Shown piece after piece: positions 27,001-38,035 of a stretch of 64,000 nt of DNA. The notes under the pieces were generated by a model. The model saw only the letters and a list, made by a program, of their open reading frames with translations. It was not told where the DNA came from and did not search any database. Positions within the stretch are counted from its first letter, which is position 1. The number at the start of each line of letters is the position of its first letter. The position numbers and the translations under genes were made by a program. The DNA comes from Perognathus longimembris pacificus (Eukaryota > Chordata > Mammalia > Rodentia > Heteromyidae), in NCBI RefSeq assembly GCF_023159225.1, contig NC_063176.1:30359786-30423785 (forward strand), read 5' to 3'.

Positions 27001-28487
27001 CCTGGTATGGGTAATGTACTGAAAACTGCTCAAAAGAATCTCCTTTTTGCGGATGGAAGAGAGATACCACCTCATTTAGAAACTGCACTTACGAAAAATG
27101 TTGGCAGCTGTATATCAGGCAATGTCCCTTCTGATAATAAGAACAGCTGGAGCTTGTTAAGGTAAGTAGTTCGTGGAAAGGTTTTTGTACTGGAAAATCC
27201 TCATAAGAATCTGCTTTGTGGTGATGGAACAGAGAAAAAAAGCTCATTTAGGAACTACACTTACGAAGGTGGCAAGCAGCTGTATATCAGGGAGTATCAC
27301 TTCTGAGAATAAGAACAGCTGCAGCATGTTAAGGTAATTATATCGAGGAAAGTTTAAGGCACTGGAAACTCCTCAGAAGAATCTGACTTGTGGTGAGGGA
27401 AGAGAAATAAATGCTCATTTACGAATGACTTGAACATACTGGGTAGGTAGGTGTTTATCAGTAAATATATCCACTGAGAATAAGAATAGCAGTAGCTTAG
27501 TAAATTAAGTAGTTCCTGGTATGGTTATTGTACTGGAGACTCCTCAAAAGAATCAGCTTTGTGCTGAGCTAACAGAGTAAAACTCTCATTTATGGACTAC
27601 ACTTACGAAGGTGGTAGACAGCTGTATATCAGGGAGAATCCGTTCTAAGAATAAGAACAGCTAGTGCTTGTTAAAGGTTAATGTACTGGAAACTCCTCAA
27701 AGAATGTGATTAGTGTTGAAGAAAGAGATAAAGCTCATTTCGCAATGACATGAACATTCTGGGTAGGTAGCTTTTTATTAGTAAATATCTCCCCTGAGAA
27801 TAGGAATAGCAGTAGCTTAGTTAACTAAGTACTTCCTGGTATGTGTAATGTACTGGAAATTTCTCAAAAGAATCTGCTTTGTGGTGAGGTAAGAGATAAA
27901 AGCTCATTTAGGAACTACGCTCACGAAAGTCTTCGGCAGCTGTTTATCAGGCAATATCCCTTCCGAGAAAAAGAACAGCTGGAGCTTGTTAAGGTAAGTA
28001 GTTCGAGGAAAGGTTAATATACTGGAAAATCCTCACAATAATATGCCTTGTGGTGATGGAACAGAGAAAAAAGCTCATTTAGGAACTACACTTACGAAGG
28101 TGGTAGGCGGCTGTATATCAGGGAGTATCCCTTCTGAGATTAAGAACAGCTAGACCTTGTTAAAGTAATAAAATAGAGGAAAGGTTAATGTACTGGATAA
28201 TCCTCAAAAGAATGTGATTATTGGTGAGGGAATAGAGATAAAGCTCATTTCGGAATGACATGAACATTCCGGGTAGGTAGCTGTTTATTAGTAAATATCT
28301 CCCCTGAGAATAAGAAGAGCAGTAGCTTAGTTAATTAAGTACTTCCTGGTATAGGTAATATACTGGAAATTCCTCAAATGAATCTGCTTTGTGGTGAGGG
28401 AAGAGAGATAAAAGCTCATTTAGGAACTAAACATAACAACGGGGTAAGCAGCTGTATATCAGCCAATGTCCCTTCTGATTATAAGTA
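24089..28487 (-). repeat. ~170-bp satellite array, reverse orientation, block 1
   Basis: Right of the L1 the satellite reads as the reverse complement of the left arm: 'gtaaattaagtacttcctgg', 'gtggtgaggg', 'ggtaggcagctgtatatcag'. Three classes are visible. B has 'aagaatagcagtagctt'. A1 has 'agcttgttaaggtaatta' and 'atcgaggaaagg'. A2 has 'caatatcccttctgat', 'gctgttgcttgtt' and 'ttcgtggaaagg'. The simple two-class alternation of the left arm is therefore replaced here by a three-class mixture. Confidence 0.94.
24801..24812 (+). promoter_or_regulatory. Degenerate CENP-B-box-like motif in an A2 monomer (representative)
   Basis: TTCGTGGAAAGG resembles the core of the mammalian CENP-B box (YTTCGTTGGAARCGGGA) with two single-base gaps; the essential CGGG part is not kept (the sequence continues GGTTAA). 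The same word or close variants occur at 27170-27181, 45183-45194, 51464-51475 and 52314-52325, and in many other A2-type monomers. A1 monomers have ATCGAGGAAAGG instead. Binding is not implied; this is a sequence resemblance only. Confidence 0.3.
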
Positions 28488-28499
28488 CAGCTGTTTCTT

Positions 28500-28742
28500 T
28501 TTTTTTCTCTCAAATTTTTATTATCAAACTGACGTACAGAGAGGTTACAGTATCATACGTTGGGCATTGGATACCAAATTCGAGAGACAGAGGGTAAAAA
28601 AAGAGAAATAACTACAAAAGCAATACTTGCAAAACTGTTTGGTGTAAGTGAACTGAACACCTGGGGGGGGGAGGGAAAGGGGGGGAGGGAGGGGGGGATG
28701 AGGGACAAGGCAACAAACAGTACAAGAAATGTATCCAATGCC
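28500..28742 (-). mobile_element. Twin-primed L1 3' fragment with 12-bp TSD
   Basis: Two opposed pieces of an L1 3' UTR. 28500-28571 is the complement of the L1 3' end (T-run, then the complement of the AATAAA region up to 'ccaatgcc'). 28571-28742 is the sense strand of the preceding 3' UTR ('ataccaaa' to 'ccaatgcc'), including a G-rich tract at about 28663-28705. The two pieces meet at the same L1 position. Flanking direct repeats CAGCTGTTTCTT at 28488-28499 and 28743-28754 are identical. This is the classical product of twin priming during L1 insertion into the minus strand. No coding content. Confidence 0.92.
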
Positions 28743-28754
28743 CAGCTGTTTCTT

Positions 28755-31700
28755 GTTAAGGTAAGTAGTTCGTGGAAAGGTAAATGTACTGGAAACTCCT
28801 CCCACGAATCTGCTTTGGGGTGAAGGAACAGAGAAAAAAACTCATTCAGGAGCTACACTTACGAATGTGGTAGGCAGCTGTATATCAGGGAGTGTCCCTT
28901 CTGAGAATAAAAACGGAGCTTTTTAAGGTAATTAAATAGAGGAAAGTTTAATGTACTGGAAACTCCTCAAAAGTAACTGATGTGTGGTGAGGGAAGAGAG
29001 TTAAACCTCATTTAGGAACGACATGAACATACTGGGTAGGTAGCTGTTTATCAGTAAATATCTCCACAGAGAATAAGAATAGTAGTAGCTTAGTAAATAA
29101 AGTACTTCCTGGTATGGTTATTGTACCGGAGGCTCCTCTAAAGAATCTGCTTTGTGGTGAGGGAACAGAGAAAAAAGCTCATTTATGAACTACACTTACG
29201 AAGGTTGTAGGCAGCTGTATAGCAGGGAGTGTCCCTTCTGAGAATAAGAACAGCTGTAGCATGTTAATGTAATTAGATCGAGGAAGGTTAATGTACTGGA
29301 AGTCCTCAGAAGATTCTTATTTGTGGTGAGGGAAGAGAGATTAAACCTCATTTAGGAACTACACATACGAACGGGGTAGGCAGCAGTATATCAGGCAATA
29401 TCCCTTCTGATGATAAGAACAGCTGTTGCTTATTAAGGTAAGTAGTTCGTGGAAAGGTTAATGTACTGGAAATACCTCCCAAGAATCTGCTTAGTGTGGG
29501 AACAGAGAACAAAGCTCATTTAGGAACTACACTTTCGAAGGTGGTAGGCAGATGTATATCAGAGAGTATCCCAACTGAGAATAAGAACAGCTGGACCTTG
29601 TTAAGGGAATTAGATCATGGAAAGTTTAATATACTGGAAACTCTTCAAAAGAATCTGATTTGTGGTGATGGACAAGAGAGAAAATCTCATTTAGGAATGA
29701 CATGAATATACTGGGTAGGTAGGTGTTTATCAGTAAATATCTCCCCTGAGAATGAGAATAGCAGTAGCATAGTAAATTTAGTACTGCCTGGTATGGTTGA
29801 TGTACTGGAAACTCCTCAAAAGAATCTGCTATTTGGTGACGGAAAAGAGACAAAACCTCATTTCGGAACTACACTTATGAAGGTGACTGGCAGCTGTATA
29901 TCAGGCAATATCCCTTCTGAGAAAAAGAACAGCTGGAGCTTGTTAAGGTAAGCAGTTCATGGAAATGTTATGATACTTTAAAATCCTCAAAAGAATCTGC
30001 ATTGTATTGATGGAACAGAGAAAAAAGCACATTTATGAACTATACTTACGAAGGTTGTATGCAGCTGTATATCACGGACTATCTCTTCTGAGAATAAGAA
30101 CAGCTGGAGCTTGTTAAGGTAATTAGATCGCGGAAAGGGAAATGTACTGGAAACTCCTGAGAAGGATCTGATTTGTGGTGAGGGAAGAGAGATATAAGCT
30201 CATTTAGGACCAACATGAATATACTGGGTTTGTAGCTGTTCATAAGTAAATATCTCCTCTGAGAATAAGAATAGCAGTAGCTTAGAAAATTAAGTACTTC
30301 CTGTTATGGTTAATGTACTGGAAAGTCCTCAAGAGAATCTGCTTTGTGGTGAGGGAACAGAGACAAAAGCTCATTTAGGAACTACACTTACGAAGTTGGT
30401 AGGCAGCTCTATATCAGGGAGTAGCCCTTCTGAGTGTAAGAACAGCTTGAGCATGTTAAGGTAATTAGATCGAGGAAAGGTTTATGTACTGGAAACTTCT
30501 CAGAAGACTCTTATTTTTGGTGAGGTAAGAGAGATAAAAGCTCATTTAGGAACTACACATACGAAGGGGGTAGGCACCTGTATATCAGGCAATATCCCTT
30601 CTGATAATAAGAACAGCTCTTGCTTGTTAAGGTAAGTAGTTACTGGAAAGGTTAATGTACTGGAAATTCCTCACAAGAATCTGCTTTCTGGTGAGGGACC
30701 AGAGAAAAAAGCTCATTTATGTCATACACTTATGAAGGTGGTAGGCAGCTGTATATCAGGGAGTATCCCTTCTGAGAATAAGAAAAGCTGGAGCTTGTTA
30801 AGGTTATTAGGTCGAGGAAAGGTTAATGTACTGGAAACTCCTCAAAAGAATCTGATTTTTGTTGAGGGAAGAGTGATAAAAGCTCATTTATGAATGACAT
30901 GAAAATACTGGGTACTTAGCTGTTTATTAGTAAATATCTCCCCTGAGAATAAGAATAGCAGTAGCTTAGTAAATTAAGTACTTCCTGGTATGGGTAATGT
31001 ACTGGAAATTCCTCAAAAGAATATGCTTTGTTTTGAGGCAAGAGAGATAAAAGCTCATTTAGGAACTACACTTACGAAGGTTGTAGGCAGCTGTATATCA
31101 GGCAACATCCTTCTGATTATAAAAATAGCTGTTGCTTGTTAACGTAAGTACTTCTTCGAAAGGTTAATGTACTGGAAACTTCTCACAAGAATTTGCTTTG
31201 TGTTGAGGGAACAGAGATAAAAGTTCATTTACAAACTTCACTTACGAAGGTGGTAGGCAGCTTTGTATCAGAGAGTATCCCTTCTGAGAATAAGAACAGC
31301 TGGAGCTTGTTAAGTAATTAGTTCGAGGAATGGTTAATGTACTGGAATCTCCTCAGAATAATCTGATTTTTGGTGTAGGAAGAGAGATCAAAGCTCATTT
31401 AGGAACAATATGAACATACCGGGTAGGTAGCTCTTTATCAGTAAATATCTCCACTGAAAATAAGAATAGCAGCAGCTTAGTAAATTAAGTACTTCCTGGT
31501 ATGGTTATTGTACTGGAGACTCCTCAAAAGAATCTGCTTTATGGTGAGGGAACAGAGAAATAAGATCATTTAGGACCTACACTTACAAAGGTGTTAGGCA
31601 ACTGTATATCAGGGAATATCCCTTCTGAGAATTGGAACAGCTGGAGCATGTTAAGGTAGTTAGATCGAGGAATGGTTAATGTACTGGAAACTCCTCAGAA

Positions 31701-33981
31701 GAATCTAATTTTTGTTGAGAAGAGCAATAATAGCTCATTTAGGACCGATATGAACATTCTGGGTAGGTAGCAGTTTCTCAGTAAATATCTCTCCTGAGCA
31801 TAAGAATAGCAGTAGCTTAGTAAATTAAGTACTTCCTGATATCGTTATTTTACTGGAGACTCCTCAAAAGAATCTGCTTTCTAGTGAGGGAACAGAGAAA
31901 AAAGCTCATTTAGGAACTACACTTACGAAGGAGGTAGGCAGCTGTATATCAGTTAGTATCCCTTCTGAGAATAAGAACAGCTGGAACATGTTGAGGTAAT
32001 TAGATCGAGGAAAGGTTGATGTACTGGAAACTCCTCAAAAGAATCTGATTCGTGATGGGGGAAGAGAGATAAAACCTCATTTCCGAATGACATGAACATA
32101 CTGGGTAGGTAGCTGTTTATCAGTAAATATCTCTTCTGAGAATAAGAATAGCAATTGCTTAGTAAATTAAGTAATTCCTGGTATGGATAATGTACTGGAG
32201 ACTCCTCAAAAAAATATTATTTGTGGTGAGGGAAAAGAGAAAAAAGCTCAAATATGAACAACACTTACAAAGGTGGTAATCTGCTGTATATCAGGCAACA
32301 TCCCTTCTGATAATAAGAATAGCAGTAGCTTCGTAAATTAACTACTCACTGCTATGGTTAATGTACTGGAAACTCTTCAAAAGAATCTGCTTTGTGGTGA
32401 TGGAACAGAGAAAAAAGCTCATTTAGGAACTACACTTACAAACGTGGTAGGCAGCTGTATATTAGGGAGTATCCCTTCTGAGAAAAAGAACAGCTGGAGC
32501 TTGTTAAGGTAATTAGATCAAGGAAAAGTTAATGAACTGGAAACTCCTCAAAAAATCTGATGTGTGGTGAGGGAATAGAGATAAAACCTCATTTAGGAAC
32601 TACACTTACGAACTGGGTAGGCAGCTGTATATGAGGCAATATCCCTTCTGAAAATGAGAACCGCTATTGCTTGTTAAGGTAAGTAATTCTTGGAAAGGTC
32701 AATGTACTCGAAATTTCTCAATAGAATCTGCTTTGTTGTGAGGGAACAGAGAAAACTCTCATTTATGAACTACACTTACGAAGGTGGTAGGAAGCTGTAT
32801 ATCATTGAGTATCCCAACTATGTGTAAAACAGCTGGAGCTTGTTTAAGGTAATTTGGTCGAGGAAAGGTTAATATACTGGAAAGTCCTCAAGAGAATCTG
32901 ATTTGTAGTGAGGGAAGAGAGATAAAAGCTCATTTATGAATGACATGAACATACTTGTTAGGTAGCTGTTTATCAGTAAATATCTCCCCCGAGAATAAGA
33001 ATAGCATTAGCTTAGTAAATTAAGTCCTTCCTGGAATGGTTTATGTACTGGAAACTCATCAAAAGAATCTGCTTTGTGTTGAGCTAACAGAGAAAAAAGC
33101 TCATTTAGGAACAACACTTACAAATGTGATTGACAGCTGTATATCAGGCAATATCCCTTCGGATGATAAGTATAGAAGTAGCTTATTAAATTAAGTGCTG
33201 CCTGGTATGGTTAATGTACTGGAAACTCCTGAAAAGAATATGTTTTGTGGTGAGGAAACAGAGAAAAAATCTTATTAAGGAACTGCACTTACAATGGTGG
33301 TAGGTACCTGTATATCTTTGAGTATCCCTTCTGAGAATAAATACAGCTTGAGCTTGTTAAGGTATTTAGACGGAGGACAGGTTAATGTACTAGAAACTCT
33401 TACAAGAATCGGCTTGGTGGTGAGGGAACAGAGAAAAATCTCATTTAGGAAGTACACTTACGAAGGTGGTAGGCAGCTGTATGTCAGGGAGTATCCCTTA
33501 TGAGAATAAGAACAGCTGAAGCTTGTTAAGGTAATTAGATCTAGGAAAGGTTAATACACTGGAAACTCCTCAAAAGAATCTGCTTTATGCTGAGGGAACA
33601 GAGAAAAAAACTAAATTAGAGTACTCACTTACAAAGGTGGTAGGCAGCTGTATATTAGGGAATATCACTTCTGCTAATGAGAATACCAGTAGCTTAGTAA
33701 ACTAAGTACTTTCTGGTATGGATAATGTACTGGAAACTCCTCAAAAGAATCTTGTTTCTGGTGAGGGAATAGAGAAACAAGCTCATTTAGGAACTACACT
33801 TAAAAAATTGGTAGGCAGCAGTATATCAGGCAATATCACTTCAGATATTAAGAATAGCAGTACCGTAGTAAATTAAGTACTTCCTGGTATGGTTAATGTA
33901 TTTGAAACTCCTCAAAAGAATCTGCTTGTGTTGAGGGAGCAGAGAAAAAAGCTCATTTAGGAACTAAACTTATGAAGGTGG
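28755..33981 (-). repeat. Satellite array, reverse orientation, block 2
   Basis: Resumes in the same strand and phase after the twin-primed insert, with the same A1, A2 and B classes. Monomers are well diverged and several are shortened. Alternation is irregular, with A2 monomers common to about 33 kb. It ends inside a monomer at 'cttatgaaggtgg', where L1 5' UTR sequence begins. Confidence 0.94.
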
Positions 33982-35085
33982 CATCAAAGGCAGCGGCTCC
34001 ACAGCAGACAGAGGAGCCACAGTTCCTGAGACTGCTCACGTCCCCATCGACAGAGGATGCCCAAGGCCTGCCTGGAAGCTGTGCGAACCTCAGAGACCCA
34101 CGATTGCACCAACAAGGGAGAAGGTCAGAACAGAACCACCCCTCGCCAACTGAAATCAAGTCAAACCAGCCAATCAGGAAAATAGACTGCAGTCATTGCA
34201 TGGAAACCAGAGACTGGTTTCTTTTTCTTTTCAAACATTTTTAAAAAAAATTTTTTTAATTTTCTTTTTAATTTTTTCACACCTGAAACATCATTGGTTG
34301 TTTTTTTGTTTTGTTTTGTTTTTTGGTTTGTTTTTTGTTTGTTTGTTTTCCATTTTTACTTGTTTGTTTTATCAAGTATTTTTATGTTTGTTTATTTGCT
34401 CGGGTTGTTCCTTTTCTGTTATTTTCCTTTTTATTTACTTATGCTTCCTTTTAAAAAAATTTTCTCTGTTTTGTGTATCTGTCTTCCAGTATTTTTACTT
34501 CATTTCTCTCGTTGCGTCCTCTTCCTTTAAAAATTACTTTCCTATAAATAACACCTCCACCCTTTTCTGCTAACTCTCCAGTGTCTGTCATTTTAACATT
34601 GTTCTTTCTACTGATTCTACTCTTCTCCACAATTCCACGTCACTGAAACTAAACCAAAATCACCACCCCCCCAATACATTTTACTCTATTCTCTTTACTA
34701 CCTCCAACTTACCCTCCTGACTTACTGCCTGGACCTCCAGGTTCCATTGACTCCTGGTTATTGGATAGAGGGTATCCCAGCTTAATACGAGTTAATCAAA
34801 GGGGTTCATAGAGAAAGCCAGTCATAAAAGAACTTAATATAAAAACAAGAATTGTATATAGGGTTGTAACAGTAAATAAGTAACTACTGAATACAGGGCC
34901 CAGGATCGGTTGTTATATTGAAATTGCATTCTTTAGGAACACCAAATCTAACTTTATAGACAGGTATACAAGTTATCTGTATATAATTGTGAAGTTGTAA
35001 GATTTACTCAACAGTGCGTGGTAAGGGCTGCTTTGGGTCTTAAACGGTGCTCACAGGTGCTGGTAGACTGGCATTCCGAATTCAA
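33982..35085 (+). other. L1 5' UTR with T-rich segment
   Basis: Non-coding leader of the second L1. The first about 230 bp match the style of the 5' UTR in the third L1 locus, for example 'cagacagaggagc' and 'atagactgcag'. At 34214-34560 the sequence is strongly T-rich with G spacers; open frames there are simple-sequence artefacts. Shorter than the leader at 61918-63553, so probably 5'-truncated. It would carry the internal L1 promoter if complete. Confidence 0.75.
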
Positions 35086-36206
35086 ATGGGCAGAAGAAAC
35101 ACAAGAAAGATGGCAAACAATGAAGTCTTATCCCCAACTCAAAACAAGCAGGAAGCAGAGCAGTCAATCAAAAACATAGAAGAAAACCCCCAAAATGCGC
35201 TACAAAGTCTACTGATAAACATGATAAATGAAAAGTTTGAATCTCTTCAGTCAAATATGTTAGAGTGTGAGGAGGCAAAGCAAAAATTAATGGAGAATTT
35301 CATAGCATCCACAAATAGAAAGATAAATGAGCTTCAAGAGTCAAATGAAAAGATAGCTACCCAGCTTAAAGATTTGAGAGACAACACTCAAAACCAAAGT
35401 AATGAAGTTAATGAAGTAAAGAAGTCCATACAGGACCTAAAAATGACATGGAAATCATCAGGAAAGACCAGTCAGAAGGAAAAGAGATTCAAAATCAAGT
35501 AGCTAGCCTACAGTCCCGACTAACTGAAGCAGAGGATAGAATCTCAGGAGCTGAAGATTCCTTAGATTCTATGGAGAAAGATAAAAAATCAATACAAATC
35601 CAGTCCAAGCAACAAAACAGATCGCTACAGGAGATTCAAGACACGATCAGGAAGCCCAATTTAAGGATAATAGGTATTGAGGAAAACTTGGAGAAAGAGG
35701 TTAATGGCATAGGCAACCTATTTAACAGAATATTAGCTGAGAACTTCCCAAACATCCAGAAGGAAAGGCCTATACACATACAAGAAGCATTTAGAACCCC
35801 AAATCGACCAGACCAGAATAGGACTTCCCACTGACACATTGTGATCAAAACAGCTTCAGCAGAGTGCAAGGAAAAAATACTCAAAGCTGTTAGGGCAAAG
35901 AAAACAATCACATATAAAGGAAAAGCAATCAGAATTACCCCAGACTTCTCAGCAGAGACCATGAAAGCAAGGAGAGCCTGGAATGAAGTATACCAAACCC
36001 TAAATAAAAATAACTACCAACCAAGAATTCTGTACCCCGCCAAACTCTCCTTCATAGCTGAAGGTCAAATAAAAGTCTTCCACAATAAGGAAAAACTGAA
36101 ACAATATATCTCCACCAAACCAGCTTTACAGAAAATCCTTAAAGATGTACTATACAGGGAAAATAATCAAGATCCCAACACAGACAGAGAAATGAACCCT
36201 AATTAG
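35086..36206 (+). pseudogene. L1 ORF1 (RNA-binding chaperone), frameshifted
   Basis: The ATG at 35086 opens MGRRNTRKMANN; upstream codons in that frame are leader. Residues about 20-135 are a long coiled coil with LQ/LK heptads. The frame then shifts near 35440, where one base is missing compared with the copy at 61.5 kb. The RRM-like domain (NLRIIGIEENLEKEVNGI) continues in the second frame to a TGA at 35832-35834; the sister copy has CGA there, so this looks like CpG decay. The C-terminal domain (ITPDFSAETMKARRAWNEVY, ILYPAKLSF) runs on to 36206. In life this trimeric protein coats L1 RNA. Non-functional here. Confidence 0.9.
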
Positions 36207-36258
36207 TAAACACTAGATCAAGAAATGGGAAGACACAGCTTTAAACAAGATAGTGATA

Positions 36259-37930
36259 ATGAAAGGAACAAATGATCACCTCTCAATCCTAACTGTCGAC
36301 ATTAATGGACTTAATTCTCCAATCAAACGACATAGGCTCATAAGTTGGATCAAAAATCAAGATCCATCTTTCTGCTGCCTCCAAGAGACACATCTATCCA
36401 GCAAAAGTAAACATCTTCTAAAAGTGAAAGGCTGGAAACAAATCTATCAAGCAAATGGCCCCCATAAACAGGCTGGAGTTGCAATCCTAGTATCAGACAA
36501 AATTGACTTCAAATTAAAAAAGGTAAGAAGAGACAAAGAAGGTTACTACATACTAGTAAAAGGATCTTTCCAACAGGAAGAAATAACCATCCTAAATATC
36601 TACACATCAAATGCAGGAGCACCAAAATTCATCAAACAAACAGTACTGGCTCTAAATACACACATAGACCCAAACACATTGATAGCTGGGGACTTTGACA
36701 CTCCACTATCACCTCTGGACAGATCAACATGCCAAAAACTGAACAAAGAAACCACAGAACTAAATAATTGCATAGACCAACTAGACTTAATCGACATCTA
36801 CAGAATATTCCACCCAGCAAGGACAGAATACACATTCTTTTCGGCAGCACATGGAATATTCTCCAAAATAGATCACATCTTAGGGCATAAAGAAAATCTA
36901 CAAATTCAGAAGTATCAAAACCATTCCCTGCATTCTCTCAGACCACAATGGAATCAAAATTAGAGCTCAACTCATTCAGCCACCACAGAAATTGCTACAA
37001 TTCATGGAGACTAAACAACACATTGCTGAACCATCAGAGGGTCATTGAAGAAATTAAAACAGAAATTCAAATGTTTATGGACTTCAACCAAGTTGAGGAC
37101 ACAAAGTACCAGCTCCTTTGGGACACAGCAAAGGCAGTACTCAGAGGAAAATTTATATCTCTGAGTGCATACATCAACAAACTGGAGAAACAGCAACTCA
37201 ATAATTTAAGGAAGCACCTTAATTTCCTTGAGAGAGAACAACAAGCCAAACCCCAAGTCAATAGACGGAGGCAAATAATTAAAATCAAATCAGAATTAAA
37301 TCAATTAGAGATGAAAAAAACCATCGAAAGAATCAACAAAACAAAGAGTTGGTTCTTTGAAAAAATCAACAAGATAGACAGACCCCTGGCAAACCTGACC
37401 AAAAAACAAAGGCAGCACACTCAAATAAACAAGATAAGAGATAAAACAGGTAACATCACCACAGAAATAACTGAAATTCAGAAAATAATAAGGGACTATT
37501 TTGCAAACCTTTATGCCAACAAATTCGAGAACTTGGAAGAAATGGATGATATCCTAGAAAAAATTCATATCCCCAAACTGAACCATGAAGATTTAAACCT
37601 CCTAAACAGACCCATATCCACTATTGAAATAGAAACGGCAATAAATGATCTCCCATCGAAGAAAAGCCCAGGCCCAGATGGATTCACTGCAGAATTCTAC
37701 AAGACCTTCCAAACAGAACTCACACCAATATTTCTTAAACTCTTCAATGAAACTGAAAGAGAATGTTCACAACCAGACTCATTCTATGAAGCAAGTGTAA
37801 CCCTCATCCCCAAACCAGGCAGGGGCTCATCACGAAAAGAGGACTACAGACCGATTTGCCTGATGAACATAGATGCAAACATTTTCAACAAAATCCTGGC
37901 CAATCGACTTCAACAGGTAATCAAAAAAAT
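36259..37930 (+). pseudogene. L1 ORF2, 5' part (endonuclease and RT fingers), truncated
   Basis: Start at ATG 36259. The endonuclease domain (36259-36920) shows NGLNSP, LQETHL (catalytic Glu), GDFDTPLS and SKIDHILG (Asp-His pair). The GDF-D-TPLS motif has Asp at 36697-36699 where the family has Asn, which would probably harm catalysis. A frame change lies in the 36900-36960 interval; the product then continues through a Z-region-like stretch and the RT fingers ([20 protein letters not shown]) to the junction at 37930. The active-site box and everything after it are absent. Confidence 0.9.
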
Positions 37931-38035
37931 CAGTGGCACTGTGGCTCAAGTGGTAGAGTGCTAGGCTTGAGCAAAAAGAAGCCAGGGACAGTGCTCAGGC
38001 CCTGAGTCCAAGCCCAGGACTGGCCAAAAAAAAAA
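37931..38035 (+). mobile_element. SINE right-half fragment fused to L1
   Basis: Begins 'cagtggcactgtggctcaag', continues 'gtagagtgctaggcttgagc', 'gaagccagggacagtgctc' and 'cccaggactggcc', and ends in about 11 A. This is the right half of the composite SINE seen at 10237 and 20157, without the ID head. It abuts L1 sequence on the left and satellite on the right. It may be a separate SINE type, a 5'-truncated copy or part of a chimeric L1-SINE insertion. Confidence 0.87.

Larger units (their letters stand above)
33982..37930 (+). mobile_element. LINE-1, 5' half only (5' UTR, ORF1, ORF2 to mid-RT)
   Basis: The element has a partial 5' UTR, a degraded ORF1 and ORF2 as far as 'caacaggtaatcaaaaaaatca', corresponding to about 21398-21418 of the first L1. 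The RT active site, the C-terminal domain and the 3' UTR are missing. A SINE right half with an A tail follows directly. Both flanks are reverse-oriented satellite, but the left flank stops at 'gaaggtgg' and the right resumes at 'tctactttgtggtgaggg', about 60 bp earlier in monomer phase. No short target-site duplication is seen. Confidence 0.92.

Noticed and set aside
28545..28823. Overlapping Pro- or Gly-rich frames on both strands
   Set aside because: They come from the G-rich polypurine tract of an L1 3' UTR in the twin-primed insert.
34196..34573. 125-residue open frame rich in Phe/Leu looking like a membrane protein
   Set aside because: It is the translation of the T-rich part of an L1 5' UTR; the hydrophobic character comes from poly(T) runs.
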